Assembly: GCA_036346255.1 (NCBI GenBank)
Contig: JAYEVH010000166.1
Location: 62,001-126,000 of the forward strand
Length of the DNA: 64,000 nt
Origin: Ampelocalamus luodianensis
Taxonomy: Eukaryota > Streptophyta > Magnoliopsida > Poales > Poaceae
Reading direction: 5' to 3'
Shown here one piece after another: positions 12,558-24,500 of the stretch (position 1 is the stretch's first letter; each line of letters starts with the position of its first letter). The notes below the pieces were generated by a model. That model worked only from the letters and a program-made list of their open reading frames with translations, made no database searches and was not told the origin of the DNA. The translations under genes were made by a program, and so were the position numbers.

Positions 12558-15500
12558 TGTAAGACCCCGGGATTAACATCCCAGATCTTCTATGCATAAC
12601 TGAACTAGTCCCATGATCAGTGGCTAGCTCACACAGTAAACAAATGTGATAACACAACCATAAACGTTAAAAGTTAATAAATAACAAAAGAGTTGATTAC
12701 GAGATAGCCTTACAGGGCAACATTAAATAAACACAACGGAAGACGATGAAGAAGTAGTAGGGTCCAGCAATCTGCCACAGGCAATCAACTGGGGTAGCGG
12801 CCTAGTCGTCATGATCCACACTTGAAGCGAAGTCCTTCTCCTCTGAAATTTTGTTTGCATAAAGCAAGAATGAGCACAACCACGTGCTCGCAAGTTACAG
12901 TCAAATAATGAGAATGATATGCATAAATGGATGTAACATAGGATGGCTTATAGGGTTATTTGTGCAAAAACAGCATTTGACATTAAATGCCATACTAAGT
13001 TTAAAAGCTCAAGTTTTATAAAATCTAAAATTGATTTTGAATTGATAAAGATAGTGTAGGCTCCAACCTAACACCAACATAAACACGGGCACCAACCCGG
13101 GGCTTCAACCCATAACTTTTCTCATGGACACCCATCCATACCAAACTGTTTTACAAAAACATTTTGAAATCGAAGTCTAACATTGAGTGGCTTTGCCAGC
13201 ATGTCCATGACCGTGGACACGGCTATTCGAATAGTTTTACACTCTACAGAGGTTGTACAACTTTACCCACAAGACATGAATTCTCTAGTTGTTTGGTATC
13301 CGTCGATACCACCGCTCACTATCTTAGGTAAGCAGTCTAGAGCACGTGTCAAGGCCTTTACAACGCATCATTCCACCATAGTCCTCCCTCGCTAAGGTTT
13401 CGCCCCCTTTGGACTACCCGCCCGCAGAGTTCAGGCCCCCTCTTGCGCCAGGTGGGACTAACAAAAGTCATGAAAGACTACCCACCGCATCAATAGGAAC
13501 GACCATGATGGATCTTTGCAAATTAATTAGTCAGGTCCTGCCCATACAAGACATGTGGTAGTACGATGTGGCCTAGCAAGATGCGGCTCGAAGACCGGTC
13601 CTTAAGCGACTGGCGACAACCAACGAGAACCACAGGCTTCAACCTACCCAGTTGAGCCCGTGCATAAACCTGCACCCACCAGACAACCAATTCGCCCAAG
13701 TCTAAACCATCATTTTGTTTTATTTTATAAAGTCATTTACAAAACTCCCATGACACACCAATGCCAAGGGTACAATTTAAACAACAGTTGATATTTGGCT
13801 GAAATTCCCCAAATGAAACATATTTGGTCTATAAGCATGGCTAAGCACAATACTTTCCAAAATGATCCTAGTTCATACTATCGTATCAACCAGGTGTAGA
13901 CTAGGGTGACAACATGTTTGATTCAATTATCAAAATTGGTCATACAAAAGATTTTAGGCATAACTATAAATTTAAAACAGGAATTAAAATTACTGAATAT
14001 AAATAAGCATGCAATAATTATTTAAAACAGAATTTAAATAATAGGTGCAAATATGATCAAGAATGTAACTTGCCTCGCTTGAGGTGAGCAGATCAAGCGT
14101 CATCGAGGTGATGTTATTTTTCTTAACAGTCACCTAGTACTCACAAGTACTTTCTTCAGGTAGTCTATGTGTACAATCACGATGATCATACAGTCAAAAT
14201 CAATCCTCTTATGTGCTCTTCAACGGCGTCGAAATTTGACTTTCCGAAGTCATCGAAATCTATACGCGAAAATAAGCCAAATTCAAACTAAATTCAAATA
14301 AGTTTCAAATAAACTCCAAATTTAATAATTTTGGTTTAGTTGGCTAGATCTTGAATTTATATAAATTTAGAAATTTGAATGGGCTCAATCGGAGTTCGGA
14401 TGCAAAAGATGTGGGCTTTTGAAGTTTGAATTTACATGAAATGTTAGATTTAGGGTTTAAAGGAATTTGTGGTAAAATGAACTCAAAATTAAATAATTTT
14501 GGTTTAGTTAGCTAGATAATGATTTTATACAAATTTTGCAATTTGAAACACCCAATTTGGAGTTGGGATTCAAAAGATATGAATTTTCTAAGTTTAAATC
14601 TATTAAAAACCCTAAATCTGATTTTAACAGAATTTCTTGAATTATTTTTCTAAAGAAAAAGCCTTTTATTGCGCAATGCTTGGCGTCTTTGGTGGGAATA
14701 TCGAATTTGGTGATTTATTTTCCTACGGAAAAACAATAGTGATCGACATGTGGGCCTCGATCAATGGGTGGGTCCACGAGATGGTCAACGCCACGGTGAA
14801 CCCGGTGTATGGAGCATGGCCGTGGGGCGTCTTGGCGGTGTGTCGCGGCGTGGTGCCATGCGAGCGCCACGTGGCGTGGAGTGCACTAGTGACGCGGCCG
14901 GGCGCGGTGGCAACCGGTGGCGATGCCACATCGGCGAAGCGGCGGTGGCTCGGGTGCCTAGGGCGGCGGCGGGGCGGCGGCGAGTCCGGCGAGGCGGCAA
15001 AGGTAGAGAGAGTGCGGGAGTGCATTGCTCACCGTGGCGGCGAGTGCGTGGGAGTGCGCTAGCGGTGAGGTGAAGGTGGTGGCGCAAAATGGCTCACGGC
15101 GCGGGGCTCGGGTGGTGCCAGCGGCGGGTGTGCGCGCCGGTCGGCGAAGTCGCGCGGCCGATGGTAGCGTCGGCGAGGACGCGGCGGCGGTGGCGCGGTG
15201 CTAGGGCGGTGGAGTGAAGCGTGCGGTGAGCTTCCACGCCAATTCCAGCTAGGGCGGAGGTAGAGAGTGGGTGGTGGCGGCGAGCTGAGGAGAAGAAGGC
15301 GATCCTCGTGCGCCTTTTATAGGGGTCGGAGGAAGCCGGAGGTGGGAGATCGTGGCGGTGAAAACCACGGCGGCGGTTAGGCGCGTGGACGAACCGGCGA
15401 AATCGTGCGCGAAATAAGGGGCAATGGGCGGGAACGGGCGCGGCGTGATGCGGGGAATCCGATGCGCACGTCCGCGCGTGAAAAAGGGGCGAGGATGGTG

Positions 15501-16202
15501 GTGTTTGACGGACTCAACGCGGTGGAGAGGCGGAGCTCGGGCGCGGCTGGGCGGAGAAGATGGACACGGGGGATAAGATGGCCACGGGCCATCCGATCCT
15601 CATCCGAAGGTGCGGAGATGGCGGGGTGGCGTGGGGATTTGGATGCCGTCCGATGGGGATCGGGCGGCGGGGCGAGAGAGAGGAGAGAGGGCGGAGATGG
15701 CGGGGTGCTGCTGAGGCTGGGTCGAAGCCCAGGGAAAACGGAGATGGGCCAAGGAGGTTTCGGCCCGAGGTTTTAACTGAGATTTTTAATTGATTTTCCT
15801 ATTAATTTAATTCCAGCAATTCATTTAGGCTTTAGAAAATGGTGAATAATTTCCAAAAATTATGGAAAAATTCACATAAATTTCCATACTTATTTTGGAC
15901 TTAATAAAATTATTTCCAACTTAAAGTTGGCTTTTAAATTTTGCAAATAAATTATTTTGGCTTTAAAATATTTAGGAAAAAGCTTTTTAAAATTTTCAGA
16001 AAATCCTAGAATTTAAGTAAATTTTTATTTTTCAGATTAAGTCAAATAGAACTTCAAGAACTTCAAATAAATTTTAAATTTTGACTTTTAAAACTTCAGA
16101 AATTCAAATAAAGCAATGGAACTCTATCAAATTTTAGAAAATTCAATAAAATAATTATTTTATTTTATTTTATTTTTGGTAACATAACCTTGGGATGTTA
16201 CA
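12558..16202 (-). repeat. 3' LTR of the gag-only element
   Basis: On plus it runs from TGTAAGACCCCGG to GGGATGTTACA; on minus it starts TGTAACATCCC. It matches the LTR at 21575-25246 nearly base for base over most of its length, but carries many small indels in the GC-rich block 14620-15270. It contains the palindrome CTATTCGAATAG at 13223-13234. The frames at 14637-15776 are chance frames of the GC island and are not conserved between the two LTR copies. Confidence 0.92.
15313..15321 (-). promoter_or_regulatory. TATA box of the 3' LTR
   Basis: Minus strand reads TATAAAAGG, followed downstream on minus by a CT-rich leader. The identical element is at 24368-24376 in the partner LTR. It is the likely core promoter of the retrotransposon. 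Confidence 0.6.
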
Positions 16203-16215
16203 AACTCCCCCCCTT
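16203..16215 (-). other. Polypurine tract of the gag-only element
   Basis: Minus strand AAGGGGGGGAGTT immediately before the LTR start TGTAACATCCC at 16202. It marks the interior/3' LTR boundary. Confidence 0.7.
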
Positions 16216-16220
16216 AAAAG

Positions 16221-16240
16221 GAATCTCGTCCCCGAGATTC
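16221..16240. repeat. Short inverted repeat near polypurine tract
   Basis: GAATCTCG, loop TCCC, CGAGATTC. It has the same arms as the hairpin at 11657-11675 in the host element. Confidence 0.7.
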
Positions 16241-16277
16241 GGAGTGGCTAGAAAGAAAGCTGGGAAATGCTAGGTCT

Positions 16278-16726
16278 TCAACTGGAATTATCGTCATTCA
16301 CATCCTGCTCATCATCTGACAGAACTTCAGCTGTGATATTGTACAGACGCCCTTTTCCTAGATTCTGCCACTTTTTGTTTGCTTGCATGATGTTGAGTTC
16401 AGGGTTGGCTGGATTTGCTGCCTGCTGCTTCTTTGGACATTTACTGGCGAAATGCCCGAACTCATGGCAATTGAAGCACGTGATGCCTGCAACATAGGAT
16501 GAGTCCTTCTGTGCCTGATCACCATCAGATGTGTTGGAGGACTCCAAGTTGGCTGGGTTGTCTGCCGTTGGCTGGGATTTGACTTGATATGATGAAGTCC
16601 CTCTAGCTCTAGAAAAACTTCCAGAGTTGAACTTCTGTGCAACCATTCTTCTCTTGCGATTTTCCATCTCGCGGTGCTTGCCTTCTTGACGAATCGCCTT
16701 GTCAACTAGCTGCTGGAAGTCAGTAT
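16278..16726 (-). pseudogene. Gag C-terminal half with zinc knuckle
   Basis: This continues the gag begun at 21041, after the CACTA insertion. It starts DFQQLVDKAIRQEGKHRE and includes a CCHC zinc knuckle (CFNCHEFGHFASKC), which binds the element RNA during packaging. It ends with an acidic tail (DDEQDVNDDNSS) and a stop at 16278-16280. All four zinc ligands are present. The stop lies about 75 bp before the LTR, so no pol follows. Confidence 0.9.
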
Positions 16727-16974
16727 CACTACAACAGGAACATACATTTGGCAATGCTTACTTCACAACGGAATTGCATACGTTGTTGGTAACAAATCTG
16801 TTGTAGGCTGAAGTATCGTAGTAGTGGGCGGTTTTGTTAGGGGAAGTTGATACGACTGTTATTATCCTGGCCACTTTCCTTCCCTCATCACGCGCTCGCC
16901 AAAATTACCGCCGACGCCTTCTCAACTTCTCGTGGTCTCTCGATCTTGCCTCCTTTTCGTCCTCCATCCTCGGT

Positions 16975-17008
16975 CTACTCGATCTCGATCTCGATCTCGA
17001 TCTCACCC
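16975..17008. repeat. GATCTC hexanucleotide microsatellite
   Basis: About four tandem copies of cgatct/gatctc lie inside the CACTA element, upstream of the captured mTERF-like fragment. Confidence 0.7.
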
Positions 17009-17040
17009 CTTCCTCGCATAGGTGCCACAGCAAAGCACAG

Positions 17041-17230
17041 ATTCGAGTGGCGATCCTGCTCGTGGCCGGTGCTCTACTTCCTCCGGGCGCTCGGCGTCCC
17101 CGACCTGTCCTGCCACGCCGACCTGCTCTCCTCCGCGAAGGACAAGCTGCTCCTGTGGATCGAGTTCCTCGAGTCGCTAGGCCTCCCCTCCCGTGCCGCG
17201 CGCTCCATGGCGTGACGCCGCGGAGGACCT
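17041..17230 (+). pseudogene. Captured gene fragment resembling mTERF
   Basis: The plus-strand frame includes FLRALGVPDLSCHADLL, then DKLLLWIEFLESLGLP and SRAARSMA, ending at TGA 17213-17215. Helical repeats of the form (L)xxLGVP...FLxSLGL...AARSM are typical of plant organellar transcription termination factor-like (mTERF) proteins. Beyond the stop the pattern is lost. The fragment sits inside the CACTA transposon next to a second, unrelated gene fragment. The mTERF identity is a judgement from motif pattern and length of match only. Confidence 0.5.
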
Positions 17231-17300
17231 CCCACGAGTGCTGCGGCGGCTCCCGCGCCTGCTCGTGTCCCCTGTGGCGGCCGCCTCGTGTGGGGGAGAA

Positions 17301-17862
17301 GATGGCCGCAGCAGCCGCCGTGTGCAGGCGCGGCCTGCTCCTGCACCAGTACCAGCACCAGCTATGGCCTCCGCGGTGGGCTAGCTCCGCTCGCAGCTCA
17401 TCAAGACCAACGGCCGCCGCGCCTTCCTCGTCGACACCCTCGGCCTGGTACCCTACTACCACTACTAATACTCGTATTTGCCTACCAAATGCCCGCTCTG
17501 TCTGGGAGTTTGCGCCTGAGAGGTGTTCGATGAAATGCGTGTGTGGAATGCTGAGATGTGGTGATCGCAGGTGAGGAAGCTAGAGTCACAGGCCATCCCG
17601 ATGAAGCTGGCGAGGCGATCACCTCGCGATCACGGAGGTCCTCAACGGCGACCTCGAGCATATCCGAGTCCTTCGTCTCCAAGGCCGAGATGCGAAGGTA
17701 ACGCCCGCCATTGCGTGCGGCCCGACTCGTGGTTTCGTTGGGGTCGGGGCGGCTTGGTTAATTGTTGATTTGGCGTTTTGCTTTGCCGTGTGTAGAGTGA
17801 GATGTGCGCAGGACTCCAATATCTCCAAGTTCAAGTCGCAAGTGAAGAGCTCGCACGTATTG
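17301..17862 (+). pseudogene. Captured FMP32/CCDC90-like (DUF1640) gene fragment with introns
   Basis: Starting at ATG 17301 the first exon begins MAAAAAVCRRGLLLHQ, resembling a mitochondrial targeting peptide. It then, after a frame change, gives SQLIKTNGRRAFLVDTLGL. A donor (CTG|gtaccc, about 17446) and acceptor (gatcgcag|GTGAGG, about 17571) frame an intron; the next exon reads VRKLESQAIP and, with frame changes, ITEVLN and SESFVSKAEMR. A second intron follows (about 17698-17794), and the third exon reads DSNISKFKSQVKSS. This order matches the N-terminal half of the FMP32/MCUR1-related coiled-coil family (DUF1640), mitochondrial inner-membrane proteins. The coiled-coil and C-terminal membrane anchor are missing. 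Several indels make it non-functional. The retained introns show capture at the DNA level. Confidence 0.72.
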
Positions 17863-19985
17863 TTTGTTGGAATCAAACTATTAGGTCAATGTGAATTGAG
17901 CGGTCACCGACGTTGCTAGCGACTATTGTTCTTAGGAATTGCTTGTTGGTGGCTTTTTGTTGAACTTCATCAGATAGCTAATAGTTTGTACAAGTTCCAC
18001 TTACCATTGTTTTCCCTCTGGGTTATTCTACATTGCTCCATTTGGGTATTGTAGGTACTAGGTTGGGATATCGCCCATTTGGGCTCATAAGATATTGCCC
18101 ATTTCTGTCATGGGGCTGTTGGTTTGTGGAAATATATGGGTTGGAATGGGATGGGGGGTTGGGATAACTATTGTCCAACCATTATTTGCTATGTTATTTT
18201 AATAGCAGTGAGTCTATCTTGGAAATCTCTTTAGGTCACTTCTATTGACAATAGTTGGGTTCTTGTTGCTATAGAAGTCGCTAATCTAACAATGTTGGCT
18301 AGTTTGTTGTCCTTTGTGGATGCGTTTATTATATCTTGACAATTTTGTTTGAATTGGTTTCATTTGGAGACTACTATAATATGTACTTTCTCTAACATTT
18401 GACCTTGTATTTAGTGCTTAGCTTGGAGCATCTATGTTCACATTACCAAGTCTCCTAGTCTTAGGCGTATTGGATTTATTGCTTCCCTTGCATCAATTAG
18501 TGCGTCCTTTCTTGAATTTTCTTTCATCTATCCAAATGTCCGCTTGCTATTCACAATAAGATTGCCGGTTCTTGAGGCTTTTAGCGATGTCCAATCGGAC
18601 ATGTTCAAGACAAAGGTTGGGAAGGAACCATCTAATCTGCATGTCAAAATGATAAGTAAATGGCTCCATTATTAACATCTGCACTTAGGCGTGCCACGAA
18701 ACAAGTTGTGGTCATTGGAAGTATAGAGTATAGTATCCCACTTTTCACTTTTTCATATTTTCAAATATTAGTTCAAAAATTGCACGTTTGTTTGTTTCAC
18801 AGATGCTTCACTGGATTTTAATCAGGTATACATAATAATTTGCATCTAAGTGGTGTAAGAAATGCATCTGTATTGCCTTCTCATACATGTTTCATTGCCT
18901 ACATTTCAGTTTCTTCTGATTCCATTTTTGTAGTTTGGACAATCATGCACGCCAACATGATTTCTCTATGCTTGTGTTGTATGCAGGTAGTGAGAGTGTC
19001 GTGAACACGGATTATACGGTGCACTAATTTATTTATTTAACCAAGGCTTGAATGATTTCCGTACACCACTAGAGGATCTTCTATCTATCATCCAGAACAC
19101 TACTAGAAAAGATGCTACTTCTACTTGGTATGTTATATTCGCCGAAGAGTTGTATAAAACTTGCCCATAAACACCTTGCTCAAAGATATAATACTATATA
19201 TTATGTTGTTCTTAAGTTGTGGATAGGTGAGTTGAGCATAGTTTCATTATTCTGAAGTTCCTTATAAAATGTATGTTCTAAGAGTGATATGTTGTTATTG
19301 TAATTTGTGTATATGTGACTTTAGCATAATTTCATTATTCAAGTTCTGATGGAATGTACATTCTAGTAAATTGAATTAATCAGTATGATAATTTTCTTAG
19401 CATTAATAACTTGGCTATCATTTTAATTTACATGAATAATTCAAAATGCATCTTGATTGTGTGTATGTGTGTGTGTCTTAAGATGCTCAGTTCTAAAGTA
19501 TTTAAGGGTTTCCATTCTTCTTGTGGAAAATGCCCAAACATATGCTATCTACTATAGATGGATACGGAAGTTACTTTGGAAGTTGTCAAATGTGCTTTTT
19601 TACAGGAGAGTTTGGTACCAAGAAATGTGCTTTTCACAAGGTTAGTTCACTTCTCTACTGTTTGGAACTCATGAACATGTTCGAGCATCAAAATAATATT
19701 ACACACTGCTCCTTTTAGTTTTGTTACTTTAATATTGTGATTTTGTTTCTTCATAATGGTGCATTAATGGACTCCAATTTTTCATTGTAGGTTGATAAGA
19801 TAAATGGATGATATGTTGAATGAAGGTGGAGAATGCTGACATAGGCAGACGATTATGTTTAGATTTTATTATGTTAGGAAATGATGTTCAAGTAAAATAT
19901 TTATATCATGTCTTATGTGGATGATTCTCTATGTAATGTAACAATTTTTTTAAATATTTGAGTGTTCTTTTTACCATTCTACGAC
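17863..19985. other. CACTA interior, unassigned
   Basis: AT-rich sequence without a recognisable protein. The first part directly follows the third captured exon after a GT and may be its retained intron. A short GT-rich tract (gtgtgtatgtgtgtgtgt) lies at about 19459-19476. Small frames around 19457-19718 have no recognised similarity. Confidence 0.5.
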
Positions 19986-20380
19986 CGATAATGATTTTTT
20001 TACTCTGATTTCTACACTTATAATCGTTGCAACAACCTAATTATATCCGTTGCTAAAATAGCAAAAGTCATTTGTACGGTAAATACCAACGCTTCTATGC
20101 GTTGTAATAATATAATTATATCCATTGTCAAAATAGTAAAAGTCATCCATGCATGGTAAGTACCAACGCATACAAGTGTAGTTACAACCTGACTATCCGT
20201 TGCTACTTCGCAACGCTTATTCATATCTATTACCAACGCTTGTTTATCTGTTGTAATAGACTCTCGCAACGGCTTCAATGGCAACGCATACTAAATACGT
20301 TGGTATAGACTATAACAACATTTATTTAGACTTCTACCAACGCATATATGCGTTGCTAAAGGGGTGTTCATGTTGTAGTG

Positions 20381-21041
20381 TATAATCATGAGAAATCAGC
20401 TGTACGGACAAATCATCATTGAGTCCTTCTAGAAATCTTTCCTGCTTGTCTTCATCCATTGCAACATCGTTAGGTGCATATCGTGCCAGTTGATTGAACT
20501 TGTGCAGGTACTCATTTACAGAGAGGTTGCCTTGGCACAGCGAATGAAACTCCTTCTTCTTGAGGGTCATCATGCCGGAAGGGATATGTGCATGGCGGAA
20601 AGCTCGCACAAATTCATTCCAGGTGATGGCCTGAGCATCAGCATGCGATATACTGAAATTATCCCACCATTCGGAAGCTGGACCCATGAGCTGGTGTGAA
20701 GCAAACAACACCCTCTCATGATCAGTGCATTAGGCGATGTCCAACTTCTTACTAATTACCCGGAGCCAATCATCTGCATCCATGGGCTCAGTACTGCTTG
20801 AGAAAGTTGGCGGACGCATCCTCATAAATTCTGACATACTGGTCCTTTGAGGTGGTGGAGTTGGAGTTGGAACTTGGGACGTTGTAGCTTGTCGGGCTTG
20901 ATTGTTGTTGATGGACTGGGAGAGTAGTTCGATCAGACGATTTTGATTGGCCATCAACTACTGCCACTCTGGTTCATTGATTGGGGCACTTCCATTGTTG
21001 TTGGCGTTCGCTCCACTTCCTGGGTGACGAGGGTTCACCAT
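20381..21041 (-). pseudogene. Gag N-terminal half of the gag-only element
   Basis: The likely start is the ATG at 21041-21039 (MVNPRHPGSG). An in-frame stop lies just upstream of MANQNRLIELLSQ (about 20957) and another near 20727, both where related gags have sense codons. The retrotransposon gag domain follows: FASHQLMGPASEWWDNF, TWNEFVRAFRHAHIP, LKKKEFHSLCQGNLSVNEYLHKFNQLARY, then DKQERFLEGLNDDL, up to the CACTA insertion after SHDY. The two stops and the insertion make this copy non-functional. Gag would form the particle that carries element RNA. Confidence 0.9.
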
Positions 21042-21557
21042 CTGCTGTTTATTCCAGGGAGTTAGGGAAGGAGACAAAAGATAGGGGAGAGACAAATAAG
21101 AAGAATTAAGGGGATAGAGTAAAACAACCCTTCCAAACGAAAGAACCATCTTAAAAGCTTTTCAGACAAACTTCACACAACATTCTATTGATCGAGACTC
21201 TTTTAATTCGGTGAAACGACTCAATACACAGAGTGAGTCTTGGCAACTTATCCATATGGCTTGGCTGACAAGGCATCTTCTGCTCGTGGTCTTTGATAAC
21301 GGTGCTTCTTTGATAGCTTCATGCCTTGTGGTCTTGAATGTAAGGGTTTGACCATCTATAGGAGTTTATAAGGAAAGAGGATCCATATATATTATAAAAT
21401 GGTGAAGAAAAAATTAGGTGAGAGTTTCTATAAGGAAGCTATAGATAGACGACCAAGATGAGGGGAGAACAAATTTATTTTTCTTGTTTATATAAAATAA
21501 TTTTTGAAATTTTCAACTAACGGCCATTCTAACTAGGTCACGACCTACAGTCGATAT

Positions 21558-21570
21558 GGCTCTGATACCA
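21558..21570 (-). other. Primer-binding site of the gag-only element
   Basis: Minus strand TGGTATCAGAGCC lies four bases inside the 5' LTR edge. It is the standard initiator-Met tRNA primer site and fixes the minus orientation. Confidence 0.9.
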
Positions 21571-21574
21571 CTTT

Positions 21575-24500
21575 TGTAAGACCCCGCGATTAACATCCTG
21601 CATCTTACATGCATAAGCGAACTAGTCCCATGATCAGTGGCTAGCTCACACAGTAAACAAATGTGATAACATAACCATAAACGTTAAAAGTTATTAAATA
21701 ACAAAAGAGTTGATTACGAGATAGCCTTACAGGGCAACATTAAATAAACACAATGGAAGACAATGAAGAAGTAGTAGGGTCCGACAATGCGCCACGTGCA
21801 ATCAAGCGGGGTAGCGGCCTAGTCGTCCACGATCCACACTTGAAGCGAAGTCCTTCTCTCTCGAAATTTTGTTTGCATAAAGCAAGAATGAGCACAACTT
21901 CTGTGCTCGCAAGTTACACCCGTCAAATAACAGAATGATATGCATAAATGGATGTAACATAGGATGGCTTATAGGGTTATTTGTGCAAAAACAGCATTTG
22001 ACATTAAATACCATACTAAGTTTAAAAGCTCAAGTTTTATAAAATCTAAAATTGATTTTGAATTGATAAAGATAGTGTAGGCTCCAACCTAACACCAACA
22101 TAAACACGGGCACCAACCCGGGGCTTCAACCCATAACTTTTCTCATGGACACCCATCCATGCCAAACTGTTTTACAAAAATATTTTGAAATCGAAGACTA
22201 ACTTTGAGTGGCTTTGCCAGCATGTCCATGACCGTGGACATGGCTATTCGAATAGTTTTACACTCTGCAGAGGTTGTACAACTTTACCCACAAGACATGA
22301 ATTCTCTAGTTGTTTGGCATCCGTCGAGACCATCACTCACTACCTTAGGTAAGCAGTCTAGAGCACATGTCAAGGCCTTTACAACGCATCATTCCACCAT
22401 AGTCCTCCCTCGCTAAGGTTTCGCCCCCTTTGGACTACCCGCCCGCAGAGTTCAGGCCCCCTCTTGCGCCAGGTGGGACTAACAAAAGTCATGAAAGACT
22501 ACCCACCGCATCAATAGGAACGACCATGATGGATCTTTGCAAATTAATTAGCCAGGTCCTGCCCATACAAGACATGTGGTAGTACGATGTGGCCTAGCAA
22601 GATGCGGCTCGAAGACCGGTCCTTAATCGACACTGGCGACAACCAGAACCACGGGCTTCAACCTACCCAGTTGAGCCCGTGCATAAACCTGCACCCACCA
22701 GACAACCAATTCGCCCAAGTCCAAACCATCATTTTGTTTTATTTTATAAAGTCATTTACAAAACTCCCATGACACACCAATGCCAAGGGTACAATTTAAA
22801 CAACAATTGATATTTGGCTGAAATTCCCCAAATGAAACATATTTGGTCTATAAGCATGGCTATGCACAATACTTTCCAAAATGATCCTAGTTCATACTAT
22901 CGTATCAACCAGGTGTAGACTAGGGTGACAACATGTTTGATTCAATTATCAAAATTGGTCATACAAAAGATTTTAGGCATAACTATAAATTTAAAACAGG
23001 AATTAAAATTACTAAATATAAATAAGCATGCAATAATTATTTAAAACAGAATTTAAATAATAGGTGCAAATATGATCAAGAATGTAACTTGCCTCGCTTG
23101 AGGTGAACAGATCAACTGATACTGAGGTGATGTTGTTTTTCTTAACAGGTCACCTAGTACTCACAAGTACTTTCTTCAGGTAGTCTATGTGTACAATCAT
23201 GATGATCATACAGTCAAAATCAATCCTCTTATGTGCTCTTCAACGGCGTCGAAATTTGACTTTCCGAAGTCGTCGAAATCTATACGCGAAAATAAGCCAA
23301 ATTCAAACTAAATTCAAATAAGTTTCAAATAAACTCCAAATTTAATAATTTTGGTTTAGTTGGCTAGATCTTGAATTTATATAAATTTAGAAATTTGAAT
23401 GGGCTCAATCGGAGTTCGGATGCAAAAGATGTGGGCTTTTGAAGTTTGAATTTACATGAAATGTTAGATTTAGGGTTTAAAGGAATTTGTGGTAAAATGA
23501 ACTCAAAATTAAATAATTTTGGTTTAGTTAGCTAGATAATGATTTTATACAAATTTTGCAATTCAAACACCCAATTTGGAGTTGGGATTCAAAAGATATG
23601 AATTTTCTAAGTTTAAATCTTTTAAAACCCTAAATCTGATTTTAAGAATTTCTTGAATTATTTTCTAAAGAAAAAGCCTTTTATTGCGCAATGCTGACGT
23701 CACTGGCTGGGAATATCGAATTTCGGCTGATTTATTTTCCTACGGAAAAACAATAGTGACTGACATGTGGGCCCTCAGTCAATGGACTGGGTCCACGAGA
23801 TGGTCAACGCCCACGGTGAACCCGGTGTATGGAGCGATGGACCGTGGGGCGTCTTGGCGTGTGTCTTGGCGTGGTGCCATGCAAGCGAGCCACGTGGCGT
23901 GGAGTGCTGCTGGTGGCGGCCGGGCGCCAGGGTGGCAACCAGGTGGCGATGCCACGTCGGCGTAACCGGCGGTGGCTCGGGTGCCTAGGGCGCCGGCGGA
24001 CGGCGGCCCGGCGAGGTCCGGCGAGGGCGGCAAAAGATAGAGGAGAGTGCGGGGAGTGCATTGCTCACCGTGGCGGCGCGAGTGCGTGGGAGTAACGCCA
24101 GCGGTGAGGTGAGAGGTGGTGGCGCAAAATGGCTCACGGGGGCTCGGGTGGTGCTTCGGCGAGGCGGGTGTGCGCACCGGGTCGGCGAAGTCGCGGTGAA
24201 GCTGATGGTAGCGTCGGCGAGGATGCGGCGGCGGTGGCGGCGGCGCTAGGGGCGGTGGAGTGAAGCTCTGCCGGCGAGCTTCCACGGCGAATTCCAGCGA
24301 CTAGGGGCGGAGAGGTAGAGAGTGGGTGGTGGCGGCGAGCTGAGGAGAAGAAGGCGATCCTCGTGCGCCTTTTATAGGGGTCGGAGGAAGCCGGAGGTGG
24401 GAGATCGTGGCGGCGAAAATCACGACGGCGGTTAGGCGCGTGGACGAACCGGCGAAATCGTGCGCGAAATAAGGGGCAACGGGCGGGAACGGGCGCGGCG

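Larger units (their letters stand above)
16727..20380. mobile_element. CACTA DNA transposon (Pack-CACTA), 3,654 bp
   Basis: The left end is CACTACAACAGGAAC and the right end, reverse-complemented, is CACTACAACATGAAC, giving terminal inverted repeats with the CACTA signature. The flanking three bases are tat on both sides (16724-16726 and 20381-20383), the 3-bp duplication typical of CACTA elements. The gag reading frame resumes cleanly across the insertion. Subterminal sequence, mainly 19990-20370, holds many copies of cgttg/caacg-type motifs (aacgcat, gcgttgcta), the usual transposase-binding repeats. No transposase gene is visible, so it is non-autonomous. Its cargo includes fragments of two host genes. 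Confidence 0.92.

Noticed and set aside
14637..15776. Overlapping ORFs of 100-140 codons on both strands
   Set aside because: They lie in the GC island of an LTR and are not conserved in frame with the partner LTR (23684-24820). Composition is Arg/Ala/Gly-rich without motifs.
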